From positions 1-10,715 of the forward strand of contig JAQVLL010000040.1 in NCBI GenBank assembly GCA_028704195.1: a stretch of DNA of 10,715 nt, in the 5' to 3' direction. A model generated the notes under the pieces. It was not told the DNA's origin. It did no database searches and saw only the letters and a program-made list of their open reading frames with translations. This stretch comes from Smithellaceae bacterium (GTDB lineage Bacteria; Desulfobacterota; Syntrophia; Syntrophales; Smithellaceae). A program made the translations under genes and the position numbers. Positions 1 to 6,620 of the stretch are shown in pieces. Positions within the stretch are counted from its first letter, which is position 1. Each line of letters starts with the position of its first letter.

Positions 1-793
1 GAAGTACCCTGAGAAGCTTCACCTGCGTTGATAAGGGCACATCTCCAATCTCGTCCAGGAAAAGATCGCCTTTATGGGCAGCCTCGAATCGTCCTTTCCT
101 GTCTCTACCCGCTCCCGTAAAAGCGCCTTTCACGTGGCCGAAGAGCTCACTTTCGAGGAGCGATTCGTTAAGGACGGCACAGCTTACTTTGACGAAAGGT
201 TCCCCGTTCCTCATTCCCAGTTTATGGATGGCGTTTGCCACCAGTTCCTTACCGGTGCCGCTTTCCCCGTATATGATAACAGGGGCATCGGATGCCGCCG
301 CGTTTTGTATCAGTTCCTTGACGGCGTGAAGGCTTGGGGCGCTCCCGATGATTCCCTCGAAGGCGTCTCCGGGGAGAAAAAGGTCTTTCAGCTCCCGTAT
401 GGCCTTTTCCTTCTCTACAAGGTCGGAAATATCGTTCAGGGTCTCAATGCCGCCGATGATTTTGCCTTTGGCATTCTTCAGAACTGTCGCATTTTTCAAT
501 GCATAAAATAAGGAGCCGTCTTTCCTGCGCATTTGGCAGCGTCGCCTCACAACCTCTCCGGACGTAAAGAGCGGGCAGATTTTTTCTATTTGTCCTTTTG
601 GGCCGGCTACGAAGCAACCGTCACAGTCGAGCAACGTGCAGGACTTTCCTATTAACTCTTCTGATCTGTAGCCGGTAATGTCTTTCATCGCCTTATTGAC
701 GGTGATGATGATGGCATCCGTGTCGACGACCATGACTCCATTCATCATGGTGTCCACAATTACTTTCCAGTAGTCTCCCAGATCTCTCCTCAT
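1..793 (-). CDS. PAS-AAA+ sigma-54-dependent transcriptional activator (partial, N-terminal 264 residues)
   Basis: Bacterial enhancer-binding protein that would activate a sigma-54 promoter through ATP hydrolysis. The gene continues beyond the left edge, so the rest of the AAA+ domain and any C-terminal Fis-type HTH are not visible. Residues 1 to about 125 form a PAS domain (starting MRRDLGDYWKVIVDTM). The AAA+ domain begins at about residue 145, with Walker A GESGTGKE at 176-183, the sigma-54-contacting GAFTGA loop at 223-228 and Walker B LFLDEI at 244-249. The ATG at 793 is preceded by CAGGAG with a 6-nt spacer (plus-strand 800-805). There is no receiver domain, so this is a one-component or PAS-sensing regulator. 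The PAS domain has cysteines at 52, 57, 60, 73 and 86, which suggests a metal, Fe-S or redox/sulfide input; that is inference. It is divergent from the rhodanese/molybdoenzyme block and is its likely regulator. The family call is very sure; the signal is unknown. Confidence 0.95.
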   Translation of the reverse strand, partial: MRRDLGDYWKVIVDTMMNGVMVVDTDAIIITVNKAMKDITGYRSEELIGKSCTLLDCDGCFVAGPKGQIEKICPLFTSGEVVRRRCQMRRKDGSLFYALKNATVLKNAKGKIIGGIETLNDISDLVEKEKAIRELKDLFLPGDAFEGIIGSAPSLHAVKELIQNAAASDAPVIIYGESGTGKELVANAIHKLGMRNGEPFVKVSCAVLNESLLESELFGHVKGAFTGAGRDRKGRFEAAHKGDLFLDEIGDVPLSTQVKLLRVL

Positions 794-836
794 GATGTGC
801 TCCTGATGATGATTTTCCTGCGTCGCGCTACCATGG

Positions 837-892
837 ATGTTAACTGAATCATCTTGTTAAGAAACATATGTTAAATAATGGTTAACATTAAC
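837..892. promoter_or_regulatory. TGTTAA-repeat cluster with a 21-bp inverted repeat; candidate regulator-binding site
   Basis: A perfect inverted repeat, ATGTTAA (868-874) and TTAACAT (882-888), is separated by 7 bp. Further copies of the same half-site in direct orientation lie at 838-843 and 855-860, and a partial copy at 888-892. The cluster sits between divergent genes, about 75-95 bp upstream of the activator start and centred about 115 bp upstream of the predicted rhodanese transcription start. That is a normal distance for an enhancer-type site. Binding by the adjacent activator is inference. Confidence 0.45.
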
Positions 893-957
893 GCATACAT
901 TTTACAATATTTTGTTCTGATTTTTCTATGGCTAAGAAAATATTATATTATTTTTAA

Positions 958-986
958 TTTCCATCAATGGTTAAACATGGTATAAT
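958..986 (+). promoter_or_regulatory. Sigma-70-like promoter upstream of the rhodanese gene
   Basis: The -35 candidate TTTCCA (958-963, 4 of 6 consensus bases) and a perfect -10 TATAAT (981-986) are separated by 17 bp. Transcription would start near 993, giving a leader of about 40 nt that contains the rhodanese ribosome-binding site. The overlapping stretch from 977 to 993 also loosely resembles a -24/-12 element, with GG at 979-980 followed 10 nt later by GA instead of the invariant GC, so sigma-54 use is less likely. Confidence 0.55.
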
Positions 987-1033
987 AATTGATACAAGTA
1001 AAACAAAAACAGTAAACTTTCAGGAGGATTACA

Positions 1034-1489
1034 ATGTCTAAAAAATTATTAGTTTTTGTAGCGGTGCTGTCCCTGATGCTTTCAACGGTCGGTATGAGTA
1101 TTGCGCAGGATACAAAGTCACATCCAGTCAACAACAAGGTTAAGTCAATCGTTGAGTCCACCAAGAAGGCTGTTAAAAATGTGACGCTTGCAGACGTCAA
1201 GAAGTCGATCGATTCCAAGGAAAAAGCCATTTATCTGGACGTCCGGGACGAAAGTGAATTTGCCGCGGGCCACATTCCGGGGGCAAAAAACATTTCCAGG
1301 GGAACCTTGGAATTCAAGGTGGCGAAAGAGATTCCGGATACAAACACCAAGATCTATGTTTATTGCAAAACAATTGGCCGTTCAGCCCTGGCCACGAAAA
1401 CGCTCAATGACCTCGGATATAAAAATGCAATTCTCATGAGAGCCCAGTATGCAGATTGGGTAAAAGCAGGTTACCCGGTGGAACGCTAA
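1034..1489 (+). CDS. Exported single-domain rhodanese (sulfurtransferase)
   Basis: A 151-residue protein with a Sec signal peptide (hydrophobic core about residues 5-20, likely cleavage after SIA at 24), so the mature protein should be periplasmic. The rhodanese domain spans about residues 50-150: YLDVRDESEFAAGHIPGA at 67-84, then YCKTIGRSA with catalytic Cys111 in the active-site loop. Rhodanese domains bind sulfane sulfur as a cysteine persulfide and pass it to acceptors. The ATG has a strong AGGAGG at 1022-1027 with a 6-nt spacer. It lies just upstream of a molybdopterin sulfur-reductase-type operon, separated by a terminator-like hairpin. Such proteins can supply polysulfide sulfur to reductases (the Sud protein of Wolinella is a known analogue), so a sulfur-carrier role here is plausible but inferred. 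The family call is very sure. Confidence 0.95.
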   Translation: MSKKLLVFVAVLSLMLSTVGMSIAQDTKSHPVNNKVKSIVESTKKAVKNVTLADVKKSIDSKEKAIYLDVRDESEFAAGHIPGAKNISRGTLEFKVAKEIPDTNTKIYVYCKTIGRSALATKTLNDLGYKNAILMRAQYADWVKAGYPVER

Positions 1490-1501
1490 TCACCAGAATG
1501 A

Positions 1502-1540
1502 AGGGGGCGCCGGATTGTCCTGCCGGTTCCCCTCATTTTT
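1502..1540 (+). terminator. Rho-independent terminator or attenuator after the rhodanese gene
   Basis: A stem is formed by AGGGG (1502-1506) and CCGG (1510-1513) on the left with CCGG (1523-1526) and CCCCT (1529-1533) on the right, with a small internal bulge and a 9-nt loop. It is followed by CA and five T residues (1536-1540). Only 23 bp separate it from the molybdoenzyme start, so it may partly uncouple rhodanese expression from the reductase genes rather than end transcription fully. Confidence 0.6.
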
Positions 1541-1563
1541 AAAGCAATTATTCTTTAATCTTA

Positions 1564-3768
1564 ATGGAAAAACCCGGTAAAACGAAAATGAAACCGATAA
1601 AAATATCGCGACGGACTTTTTTGAAAGGCTCGGGACTGGCGGCCGGCGCTCTTTCCATGGGGGTTTTCGATTTTACGAGTTGGTCCAGGACCAGCATGGA
1701 AGGTCCCGTGACCCGTATCCCCACCATATGCAACGGATGTGGAAACCGTTGTGCCATCTTTGCCTACGTCAAGAACAAGCGTATCTGGAGAATTGAAGGA
1801 AACCCTGAGGCTAACGGCAATCAGGGGGTGATCTGTCCCAAAGGTCACGGCTATGTTCATGACCTTTACAATCCCAACAGAATCCGGTCCCCCCTGAAAA
1901 GGGTCGGCACGAAATTTCAGGCCATTTCCTGGGAGCAGGCCTATAAAGAGATTTCTCAGAAAATTAACCTTATCCTTATGGATAACGGTCCTGAATCCAT
2001 CTTCTGGGTCAACTATCCCATGCCCAACCATGGCTATGCCTTGAGGCTGATGCATTCCCTGACCAGTCCCCATTATTTTACCCATGGATCCACCTGCTTC
2101 ACCGCAAGAAATGCTGCCTGGAATTTTACCGTGGGGAAGCTCCCCGCAAATGATCTGGTGAATTCAAAATACATTATGATCATGGGACGCAATCCGGCCG
2201 GAGGGATCGATCTTGGACAGGTCAAGGATATCGTGAAAGCCAAAGAAAAAGGGGCCAAGGTGATTGTCGTTGATCCACGGCATAGCGAAACGGCAATTCT
2301 GGCTGATGAGTGGCTGCCCATCAAACCGGGTACGGATCTCGCTTTTCTTCTGGCCATGATCAACGTCATGGTGGAAGAAAAGCTTTATGAAAAAGAATTT
2401 ATCGAGAATCACACGGTCGGTTTCCCGCAGCTCGAGGACGAGATAATAAACTACCCTCCGGTCTGGGCTGAAAAAATATGTGAAATTCCGGCCAAGACCA
2501 TTGTGCGTATTGCGCGGGAAATGGCCATGCAAAAACCGCGTGCCCTCATTCATCGCGGTTATCACGGAGCCTTCGGAGCCCAGTACCTCAATAGCTTTCA
2601 AACGGCAAGAGCGCTTGCCATCGCCAACAGCCTTCTGGGTAATATCAATCGGGAGGGAGGAATCTATTTCTCAGAATCTGCCAATCTTGGGGAGTTGCAG
2701 CCCACTCATCCCGCCCCCGCGGGTCCTTCCAGTTCCAAAGCGGATGGAACCGGCATACCCGGTCGATACCCGTTGGGTTCATACGGAGACGGCATAACAC
2801 ATGCCATCCCTGAACTTGCCTTGAGGGGGATACTCAAATGCGGGTTTGTTTATCACCATAACCCCCTCAGGACAAATCCCAATCCGAAAAGAGTCATCGC
2901 GGGCTACAAGAAACTGGATCTTATGGTGGTCATTGATCCGGTGCTTTCAGAGACCGCATCCATTGCCCACTATGTTCTTCCCGCCTCTTTCTATCTGGAG
3001 GCAGACGATGCGGTGGACACCAAGCATTCCGGTAAACAGGCCCAGGTCACCATCCAGCAGAAGGCCATAGAGCCTGTCTTCGACACCCGTTCGGCCTTTC
3101 AGATTATTACGGACCTGGGCAAACACCTTGGTGTAGGCAGATACTTCAATTTTACCCTCGACGAGGCAAATGCGTTGCGGCTCAAGCCATTCGGTGTATC
3201 CCTCGAAAGCCTGAAAGCCAAGGGGGTGCTGCCTGTAGGTCCTCAATGGAAAGAAGGATTTGTAAAAGCGGATACCCCGTCAGGAAAGGTAGAGATTGCT
3301 TCCGCGGTTCTTAATGAATTGGGCTACCCTGCGGTTCCCCGCTGGGAGGCGCCGCTTGTTTCGCCGGATGACAAAGACCCTCATTCCTTCCGGCTTATCC
3401 ATGGCAAACAGGCATACCACACGCATGCCATGACCGCCAACCAGCCCTACCTCATGGCCATCAGCCGCCGTTACGACATGATCCGGTTGTGGATCAACCG
3501 GGCAAGAGCGGAAAAGCTCGGATTGAAAGATGGGGATGTCGTTCAAATGAAATCCATGATTGGGGAAGGAAAAATTAGAGTAAAGTTGACGGAGGGCCTG
3601 CACCCTTCCTGTGTATGGCTTCCCAGCGGTTACGGCAATTTTTCGAAATACCTGACGACGGCTTATGATCAGGGACTGTCCTACAACGATTTCCTGCCGA
3701 CCCTGTTTGATCCTGCCGTGGGTCATGCGATGGCGTCGGAGGTTATTGTTCAGGTGAAAAAGGCTTAA
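1564..3768 (+). CDS. Tat-exported molybdopterin oxidoreductase, PsrA/PhsA-type catalytic subunit
   Basis: Catalytic subunit of a complex iron-sulfur molybdoenzyme of the DMSO-reductase superfamily, 734 residues, near the size of polysulfide or thiosulfate reductase PsrA/PhsA. The N-terminus has a Tat signal (SRRTFLKG at residues 15-22, then a hydrophobic stretch), so the folded enzyme is exported. A [4Fe-4S] site is formed by Cys56, Cys59, Cys63 and Cys91. Cys178 in HGSTCFTARNAAW is the expected Mo/W ligand. The C-terminal molybdopterin-binding domain includes GKQAYHTHAMTANQPYL, typical of the Psr/Phs branch. The next genes encode the ferredoxin, chaperone and membrane subunits. No Shine-Dalgarno sequence is visible before ATG 1564; an in-frame ATG at 1588 (MKPIKISRRTFLKG) is an equally plausible start. 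Substrate could be polysulfide, thiosulfate or another oxyanion; sequence alone does not decide. The family call is very sure, the substrate is not. Confidence 0.93.
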   Translation: MEKPGKTKMKPIKISRRTFLKGSGLAAGALSMGVFDFTSWSRTSMEGPVTRIPTICNGCGNRCAIFAYVKNKRIWRIEGNPEANGNQGVICPKGHGYVHDLYNPNRIRSPLKRVGTKFQAISWEQAYKEISQKINLILMDNGPESIFWVNYPMPNHGYALRLMHSLTSPHYFTHGSTCFTARNAAWNFTVGKLPANDLVNSKYIMIMGRNPAGGIDLGQVKDIVKAKEKGAKVIVVDPRHSETAILADEWLPIKPGTDLAFLLAMINVMVEEKLYEKEFIENHTVGFPQLEDEIINYPPVWAEKICEIPAKTIVRIAREMAMQKPRALIHRGYHGAFGAQYLNSFQTARALAIANSLLGNINREGGIYFSESANLGELQPTHPAPAGPSSSKADGTGIPGRYPLGSYGDGITHAIPELALRGILKCGFVYHHNPLRTNPNPKRVIAGYKKLDLMVVIDPVLSETASIAHYVLPASFYLEADDAVDTKHSGKQAQVTIQQKAIEPVFDTRSAFQIITDLGKHLGVGRYFNFTLDEANALRLKPFGVSLESLKAKGVLPVGPQWKEGFVKADTPSGKVEIASAVLNELGYPAVPRWEAPLVSPDDKDPHSFRLIHGKQAYHTHAMTANQPYLMAISRRYDMIRLWINRARAEKLGLKDGDVVQMKSMIGEGKIRVKLTEGLHPSCVWLPSGYGNFSKYLTTAYDQGLSYNDFLPTLFDPAVGHAMASEVIVQVKKA

Positions 3769-3779
3769 AGGAGTATATC

Positions 3780-4325
3780 ATGGCACGATACGGAATGGTC
3801 ATTGACGAAACAAAATGTGTGGGGTGTTATGCTTGCCGGGTAGCCTGTCAAAACCTGAACCATCTCCGGGAAAATGAAGCATACAACTTTCTGGAGGAGA
3901 GGGAATACGGCAAATTCCCCAACTTCCACCGTGTTTTCCTACCCGTTCAATGCCAGCACTGCGACAATCCCCCCTGCGTTTCGGTCTGTCCGACCGGCGC
4001 ATCTTACAAGAGAAAGGACGGAATTGTTCTGGTCAATGAGAAAGACTGCATCGGCTGCAAGTATTGCATTGCGGCTTGTCCTTACAATGTACGTATTATC
4101 AAGAAAGAAGGATACATCGAGAAATGCCGCTTCTGCCTCGAATTTGTGGAGCAGGGGGGGCAGCCGGCCTGCGTGACTACCTGCATGACCGGAGTCCGCA
4201 TGTTCGGTGACCTCGATGATCCCAACAGCGAAATTTCCCGTTACGTCGCCCAAAATGTACACTTGCTGAAGACTTACAAAGAAGAATTTGATACGCGGCC
4301 GAGGATTTTTTACAAAAAGGTTTGA
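3780..4325 (+). CDS. Four-cluster [4Fe-4S] ferredoxin subunit, PsrB/DmsB/NrfC type
   Basis: A 181-residue electron-transfer subunit that would relay electrons from the membrane subunit to the catalytic subunit. Sixteen cysteines fall in four groups fitting four [4Fe-4S] clusters: 13/16/19/23, 58/61/66/70, 90/93/96/100 and 116/119/131/135. The length and the CxxCxxCxxxCP spacing are standard for PsrB-like proteins. It has no signal peptide; such subunits are usually exported by riding on the Tat-targeted catalytic subunit. The gene starts 11 nt after the molybdoenzyme stop, with AAAGGAG at 3767-3773 and a 6-nt spacer, so co-transcription is nearly certain. Confidence 0.96.
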   Translation: MARYGMVIDETKCVGCYACRVACQNLNHLRENEAYNFLEEREYGKFPNFHRVFLPVQCQHCDNPPCVSVCPTGASYKRKDGIVLVNEKDCIGCKYCIAACPYNVRIIKKEGYIEKCRFCLEFVEQGGQPACVTTCMTGVRMFGDLDDPNSEISRYVAQNVHLLKTYKEEFDTRPRIFYKKV

Positions 4326-4326
4326 G

Positions 4327-4977
4327 ATGATGACGACACAGGAGAAAGAGCAGATTTGTTCCATCGCGGCGATGCTGTTTGCACCGCCCGATGCAATGCT
4401 GGTGGATGATCTGGAGCAGGAAAGCTTCCACCGTCTGCTTGCAAAATGTTTTCTTAAATGGGGGCGTGATTCTGAGATGGCGTCGCCCTTTATTCGTGGA
4501 TGGGACCGGGATTCGTTTCTCGGTGCTCTTCAGAGCGAATACGAGAGGCTTTTCACCGACATGGACGGTGTAAGGATTTCACTCGTTGAATCGACTTACA
4601 AGCCGTGGACGTTGGATAAAGACTGCGGTATGGTTTTTGCCGCATCCAAGGGGCTCGTGATGGGAGATTGGGCGGCTCACCTTCTGGACATCTATGAGCG
4701 CCTGTCACTGGAGATTCCGGAGGACTTCCGCAGCACACCCGACCATTTAGTGCTTGAACTGGAGTTCCTCTCCCTGCTTCATCAGTCGGCGCCGAAGGAA
4801 TGGATATCAACGTTCGTAGAGGATCATCTCGACTGGATTCCGGAGCTGAAAAAGGAAATGGACAAGGCAGGCTCTTCACCTTTTTACAAAAATGCTGTTG
4901 AGTTCGTACAATTATTTTTAGAGCATGAAACAAGTGACGGGAAGGTTAATGATCATGGAAAGAAGAGGATTTGTTAA
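4327..4977 (+). CDS. TorD/DmsD-family molybdoenzyme chaperone
   Basis: Cytoplasmic redox-enzyme maturation protein, 216 residues, all-helical by composition. Members of this family bind the Tat signal of the partner catalytic subunit and hold it for cofactor insertion before export. Recognisable features are EYERLF (70-75), SLVESTYKPWT (85-95) and PDHLVLELEFLSLLH (138-152), the family's conserved acidic/His block. The start ATG at 4327 (or the adjacent ATG at 4330) follows AAGG at 4317-4320. An in-frame ATG at 4288 would overlap the ferredoxin gene by 38 nt and adds a non-conserved extension, so it was not chosen. The gene begins directly after the preceding stop. Its 3' end overlaps or nearly touches the next small gene, which fits tight translational coupling. 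Its position in the operon points to the 1564-3768 product as its client. Confidence 0.9.
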   Translation: MMTTQEKEQICSIAAMLFAPPDAMLVDDLEQESFHRLLAKCFLKWGRDSEMASPFIRGWDRDSFLGALQSEYERLFTDMDGVRISLVESTYKPWTLDKDCGMVFAASKGLVMGDWAAHLLDIYERLSLEIPEDFRSTPDHLVLELEFLSLLHQSAPKEWISTFVEDHLDWIPELKKEMDKAGSSPFYKNAVEFVQLFLEHETSDGKVNDHGKKRIC

Positions 4978-5212
4978 ACTGGGCATTGCCGGTTTACTGG
5001 CATGTGCCGTACCTGTGCTGGCGGGCTGCAGCAAGACGGATAGCGCGTCTAAACTGTCTAATCAGGAAAATCTCTGGTCGGCTGCAGCATCAACCGAAGA
5101 GGTGAAGGAACCCATTGACCTTGCCTACGCGAAAAATACACCCGCTTTTTTCAAGGACGCCTCTTTTGGGAAAGAAGATCCCAATTTTAAGCCCAAAACA
5201 GGCGGTGGGTGA
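4955..5212 (+). CDS. Small lipoprotein with twin-arginine-like leader (unknown function)
   Basis: An 85-residue protein of unrecognised family. The start MERRGFVKLGIAGLL resembles a twin-arginine leader (RRGFVK). It runs into a classic lipobox LAGC, with the lipidated cysteine at residue 25, so the mature chain is only about 61 residues. That chain is polar, ending in DPNFKPKTGGG, and has no cysteine besides the lipidated one. ATG 4955 is chosen because GGAAGG at 4940-4945 lies 9 nt upstream; ATGs at 4949 and 4925 are in frame and possible. It overlaps the end of the chaperone gene by 23 nt and sits between chaperone and NrfD genes, suggesting a membrane-anchored accessory of the reductase. 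It may also be a truncated gene: an adjacent frame stays open to about 5300. Existence is fairly sure, function unknown. Confidence 0.7.
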   Translation: MERRGFVKLGIAGLLACAVPVLAGCSKTDSASKLSNQENLWSAAASTEEVKEPIDLAYAKNTPAFFKDASFGKEDPNFKPKTGGG

Positions 5213-5223
5213 AGCTAAGACCC

Positions 5224-5242
5224 GATTCGCCGGCGGCGAATC
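5224..5242. repeat. Perfect 8-bp inverted repeat between the small lipoprotein and NrfD genes
   Basis: GATTCGCC (5224-5231) and GGCGAATC (5235-5242) flank a 3-nt loop, giving a strong GC-rich hairpin in the mRNA. No T-run follows, so it is not a typical terminator. A weaker second hairpin (AGACG with bulge and TTT, pairing with AAACGTCT) lies at about 5263-5290. Such structures in a 110-nt intercistronic gap could protect mRNA ends or tune the ratio of subunits. Confidence 0.55.
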
Positions 5243-5322
5243 AAGATTGCCCGATGGGTGGCAGACGCGTTTAGGAAATCCAAACGTCTTATTCATTTGA
5301 ACAACACAGCTGGGAGTGAAAC

Positions 5323-6351
5323 ATGGAAGGAACGCACTTTGTTTTCTGGAACTGGACCATAGCGGTCTATCTTTTCGTCGCCGGGGTAAGCGCCGGAGCA
5401 TTTGCGATATCGGTTCTTGCCTATTTCATTGGCGAGGAAAAATACGAAGACATTGCGCGGATCGGCGCTTATATTGCTCCCTTTCCCCTGATTATCGGAC
5501 TTGTATTTCTTATTTATGACCTTGAACGGCCCTTTACTTTCTGGAAACTCCTTGTGACCGTCCAGATCAACTCCGTCATGTCCCTGGGAGCCTGGCTGCT
5601 TCTAGTTTTTTCCATCCTCAGTTTTCTGAATTTCTATTTCTGGCTGCCAGACCGGATTGACCTTGCTGAATTCATTCGAGAAAAGCTCAAGAATCGGGAT
5701 AAGCCCGCCGTTTTGTGCCGGATCAGAGACAGCCGTTTCCTGGAATCCATGACCCGCCCACACCTTAAGCGCTTCAGACCATTGTTGGGTCTGATCGGAA
5801 TGCCGGTGGCCCTTTTTGTAGGCATCTATACAGGCGTGCTTTTAGGGGTGCTCTCGCCAAGACCTTTCTGGAACAATCCCATGCTGCCCATGCTCTTCCT
5901 CGTGTCGGCCCTGAAGACGGGGACGGCTTCAGTCTGCTTCATCGGTTGTTTTATCATGGGGATGAAGGGCATGAGCCGAGAGAAAGTGGAAACAAATAAG
6001 TTTGTCATCCATTCCGTTGATTTCTTTCTCATGATTCTGTCCATGATCACGATCATCCTGTTTATCTTTGGCCTCTACACAGTTTCGCGCAATTCGGCGG
6101 AGGCCGCCAAACTCATCATGGGAGGTGAATATACCTTTCTCTTCTGGGGGTTCGCCGTAGTGGTGGGGATACTGGTTCCTTTCTGCCTCGAAATCTATGA
6201 GCTTTTCCCTCATTTCGTCGATCATACAGCTCTACGGGAACACAACCCATGGATTTCCGGCGTTACGACGGCTGCAGTTCTTGTGGGAGGTTTTGTACTC
6301 AGATACGTTATCGTTTATGCCGGGCAGGCAACTTTGTATATCACTTCCTGA
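5323..6351 (+). CDS. NrfD/PsrC-family integral membrane subunit
   Basis: A 342-residue quinone-interacting membrane anchor of the NrfD/PsrC family. About eight hydrophobic helices can be placed near residues 10-35, 45-65, 84-107, 152-177, 186-212, 228-252, 267-291 and 310-332. Family marks include GVSAGAF (21-27), DLERPFTFW (66-74), NSVMSLGAW (83-91) and GIYTGVLLG (167-175), with LPMLFLVSALKTG (188-200). Members pass electrons between the quinone pool and the ferredoxin subunit and carry no heme. A basic, hydrophilic loop at about 109-150 separates helices 3 and 4. The start follows GGGAG at 5312-5316. It is the last gene of the operon. Family call very sure; the direction of electron flow is inferred from the PsrA-like partner. 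Confidence 0.93.
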   Translation: MEGTHFVFWNWTIAVYLFVAGVSAGAFAISVLAYFIGEEKYEDIARIGAYIAPFPLIIGLVFLIYDLERPFTFWKLLVTVQINSVMSLGAWLLLVFSILSFLNFYFWLPDRIDLAEFIREKLKNRDKPAVLCRIRDSRFLESMTRPHLKRFRPLLGLIGMPVALFVGIYTGVLLGVLSPRPFWNNPMLPMLFLVSALKTGTASVCFIGCFIMGMKGMSREKVETNKFVIHSVDFFLMILSMITIILFIFGLYTVSRNSAEAAKLIMGGEYTFLFWGFAVVVGILVPFCLEIYELFPHFVDHTALREHNPWISGVTTAAVLVGGFVLRYVIVYAGQATLYITS

Positions 6352-6399
6352 CGCCTTATTTTAAGGGCCATCAATGAAGTTAAGAATGTCGATTGTTGT

Positions 6400-6424
6400 C
6401 CTGACGCATCAGGGGCCTTTTATG
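6400..6424 (+). terminator. Weak terminator-like hairpin downstream of the NrfD gene
   Basis: CCTGA (6400-6404) and TCAGG (6409-6413) form a 5-bp stem with a 4-nt loop, followed after GGCC by TTTT (6418-6421). The stem is short and the U-tract is displaced, so termination is only possible. A second small hairpin (CCTTA / TAAGG) lies at 6354-6366. The rest of 6352-6560 shows nothing that reads as coding. Confidence 0.3.
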
Positions 6425-6567
6425 GCGCTGTAACTCACGCGTCTTGCAAGAAATTCCCGGTTAGCCAATATTCTGTCCAAACCAGGTTGTGCAATCAGTA
6501 ATATTAGCAATGCGGCACAGGAAAAACAGGCCGAAGGTGAGCAGTGTCTGGAACATACATTCATCTC

Positions 6568-6596
6568 TTGACAAGTTATGGGCATATGCTTATAAT
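6568..6596 (+). promoter_or_regulatory. Consensus sigma-70 promoter for the DUF134 gene
   Basis: A perfect -35 TTGACA (6568-6573), 17-bp spacer and perfect -10 TATAAT (6591-6596) lie just upstream of the DUF134 gene. Transcription would start near 6603, placing the AAAGGAGA ribosome-binding site almost at the 5' end of the mRNA. Such a strong core promoter usually implies either constitutive expression or a repressor; self-repression by DUF134 is speculation. Confidence 0.85.
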
Positions 6597-6620
6597 GAAG
6601 AAAAAGGAGAATAAAGATCC

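Noticed and set aside
74..511. Plus-strand 145-codon frame
   Set aside because: It is the antisense of the PAS-AAA+ gene, whose Walker A, GAFTGA and Walker B motifs are unmistakable on the minus strand.
4288..4326. Upstream in-frame start for the TorD-family gene
   Set aside because: It would overlap the ferredoxin gene by 38 nt and add a non-family extension; ATG 4327 has a suitably placed AAGG.
5224..5242. Reading the hairpin as a terminator before the NrfD gene
   Set aside because: No U-run follows, and ending transcription here would separate the membrane subunit from its operon.
6374..6433. 19-codon frame after the NrfD gene
   Set aside because: No ribosome-binding site and no recognisable pattern; too short to support.
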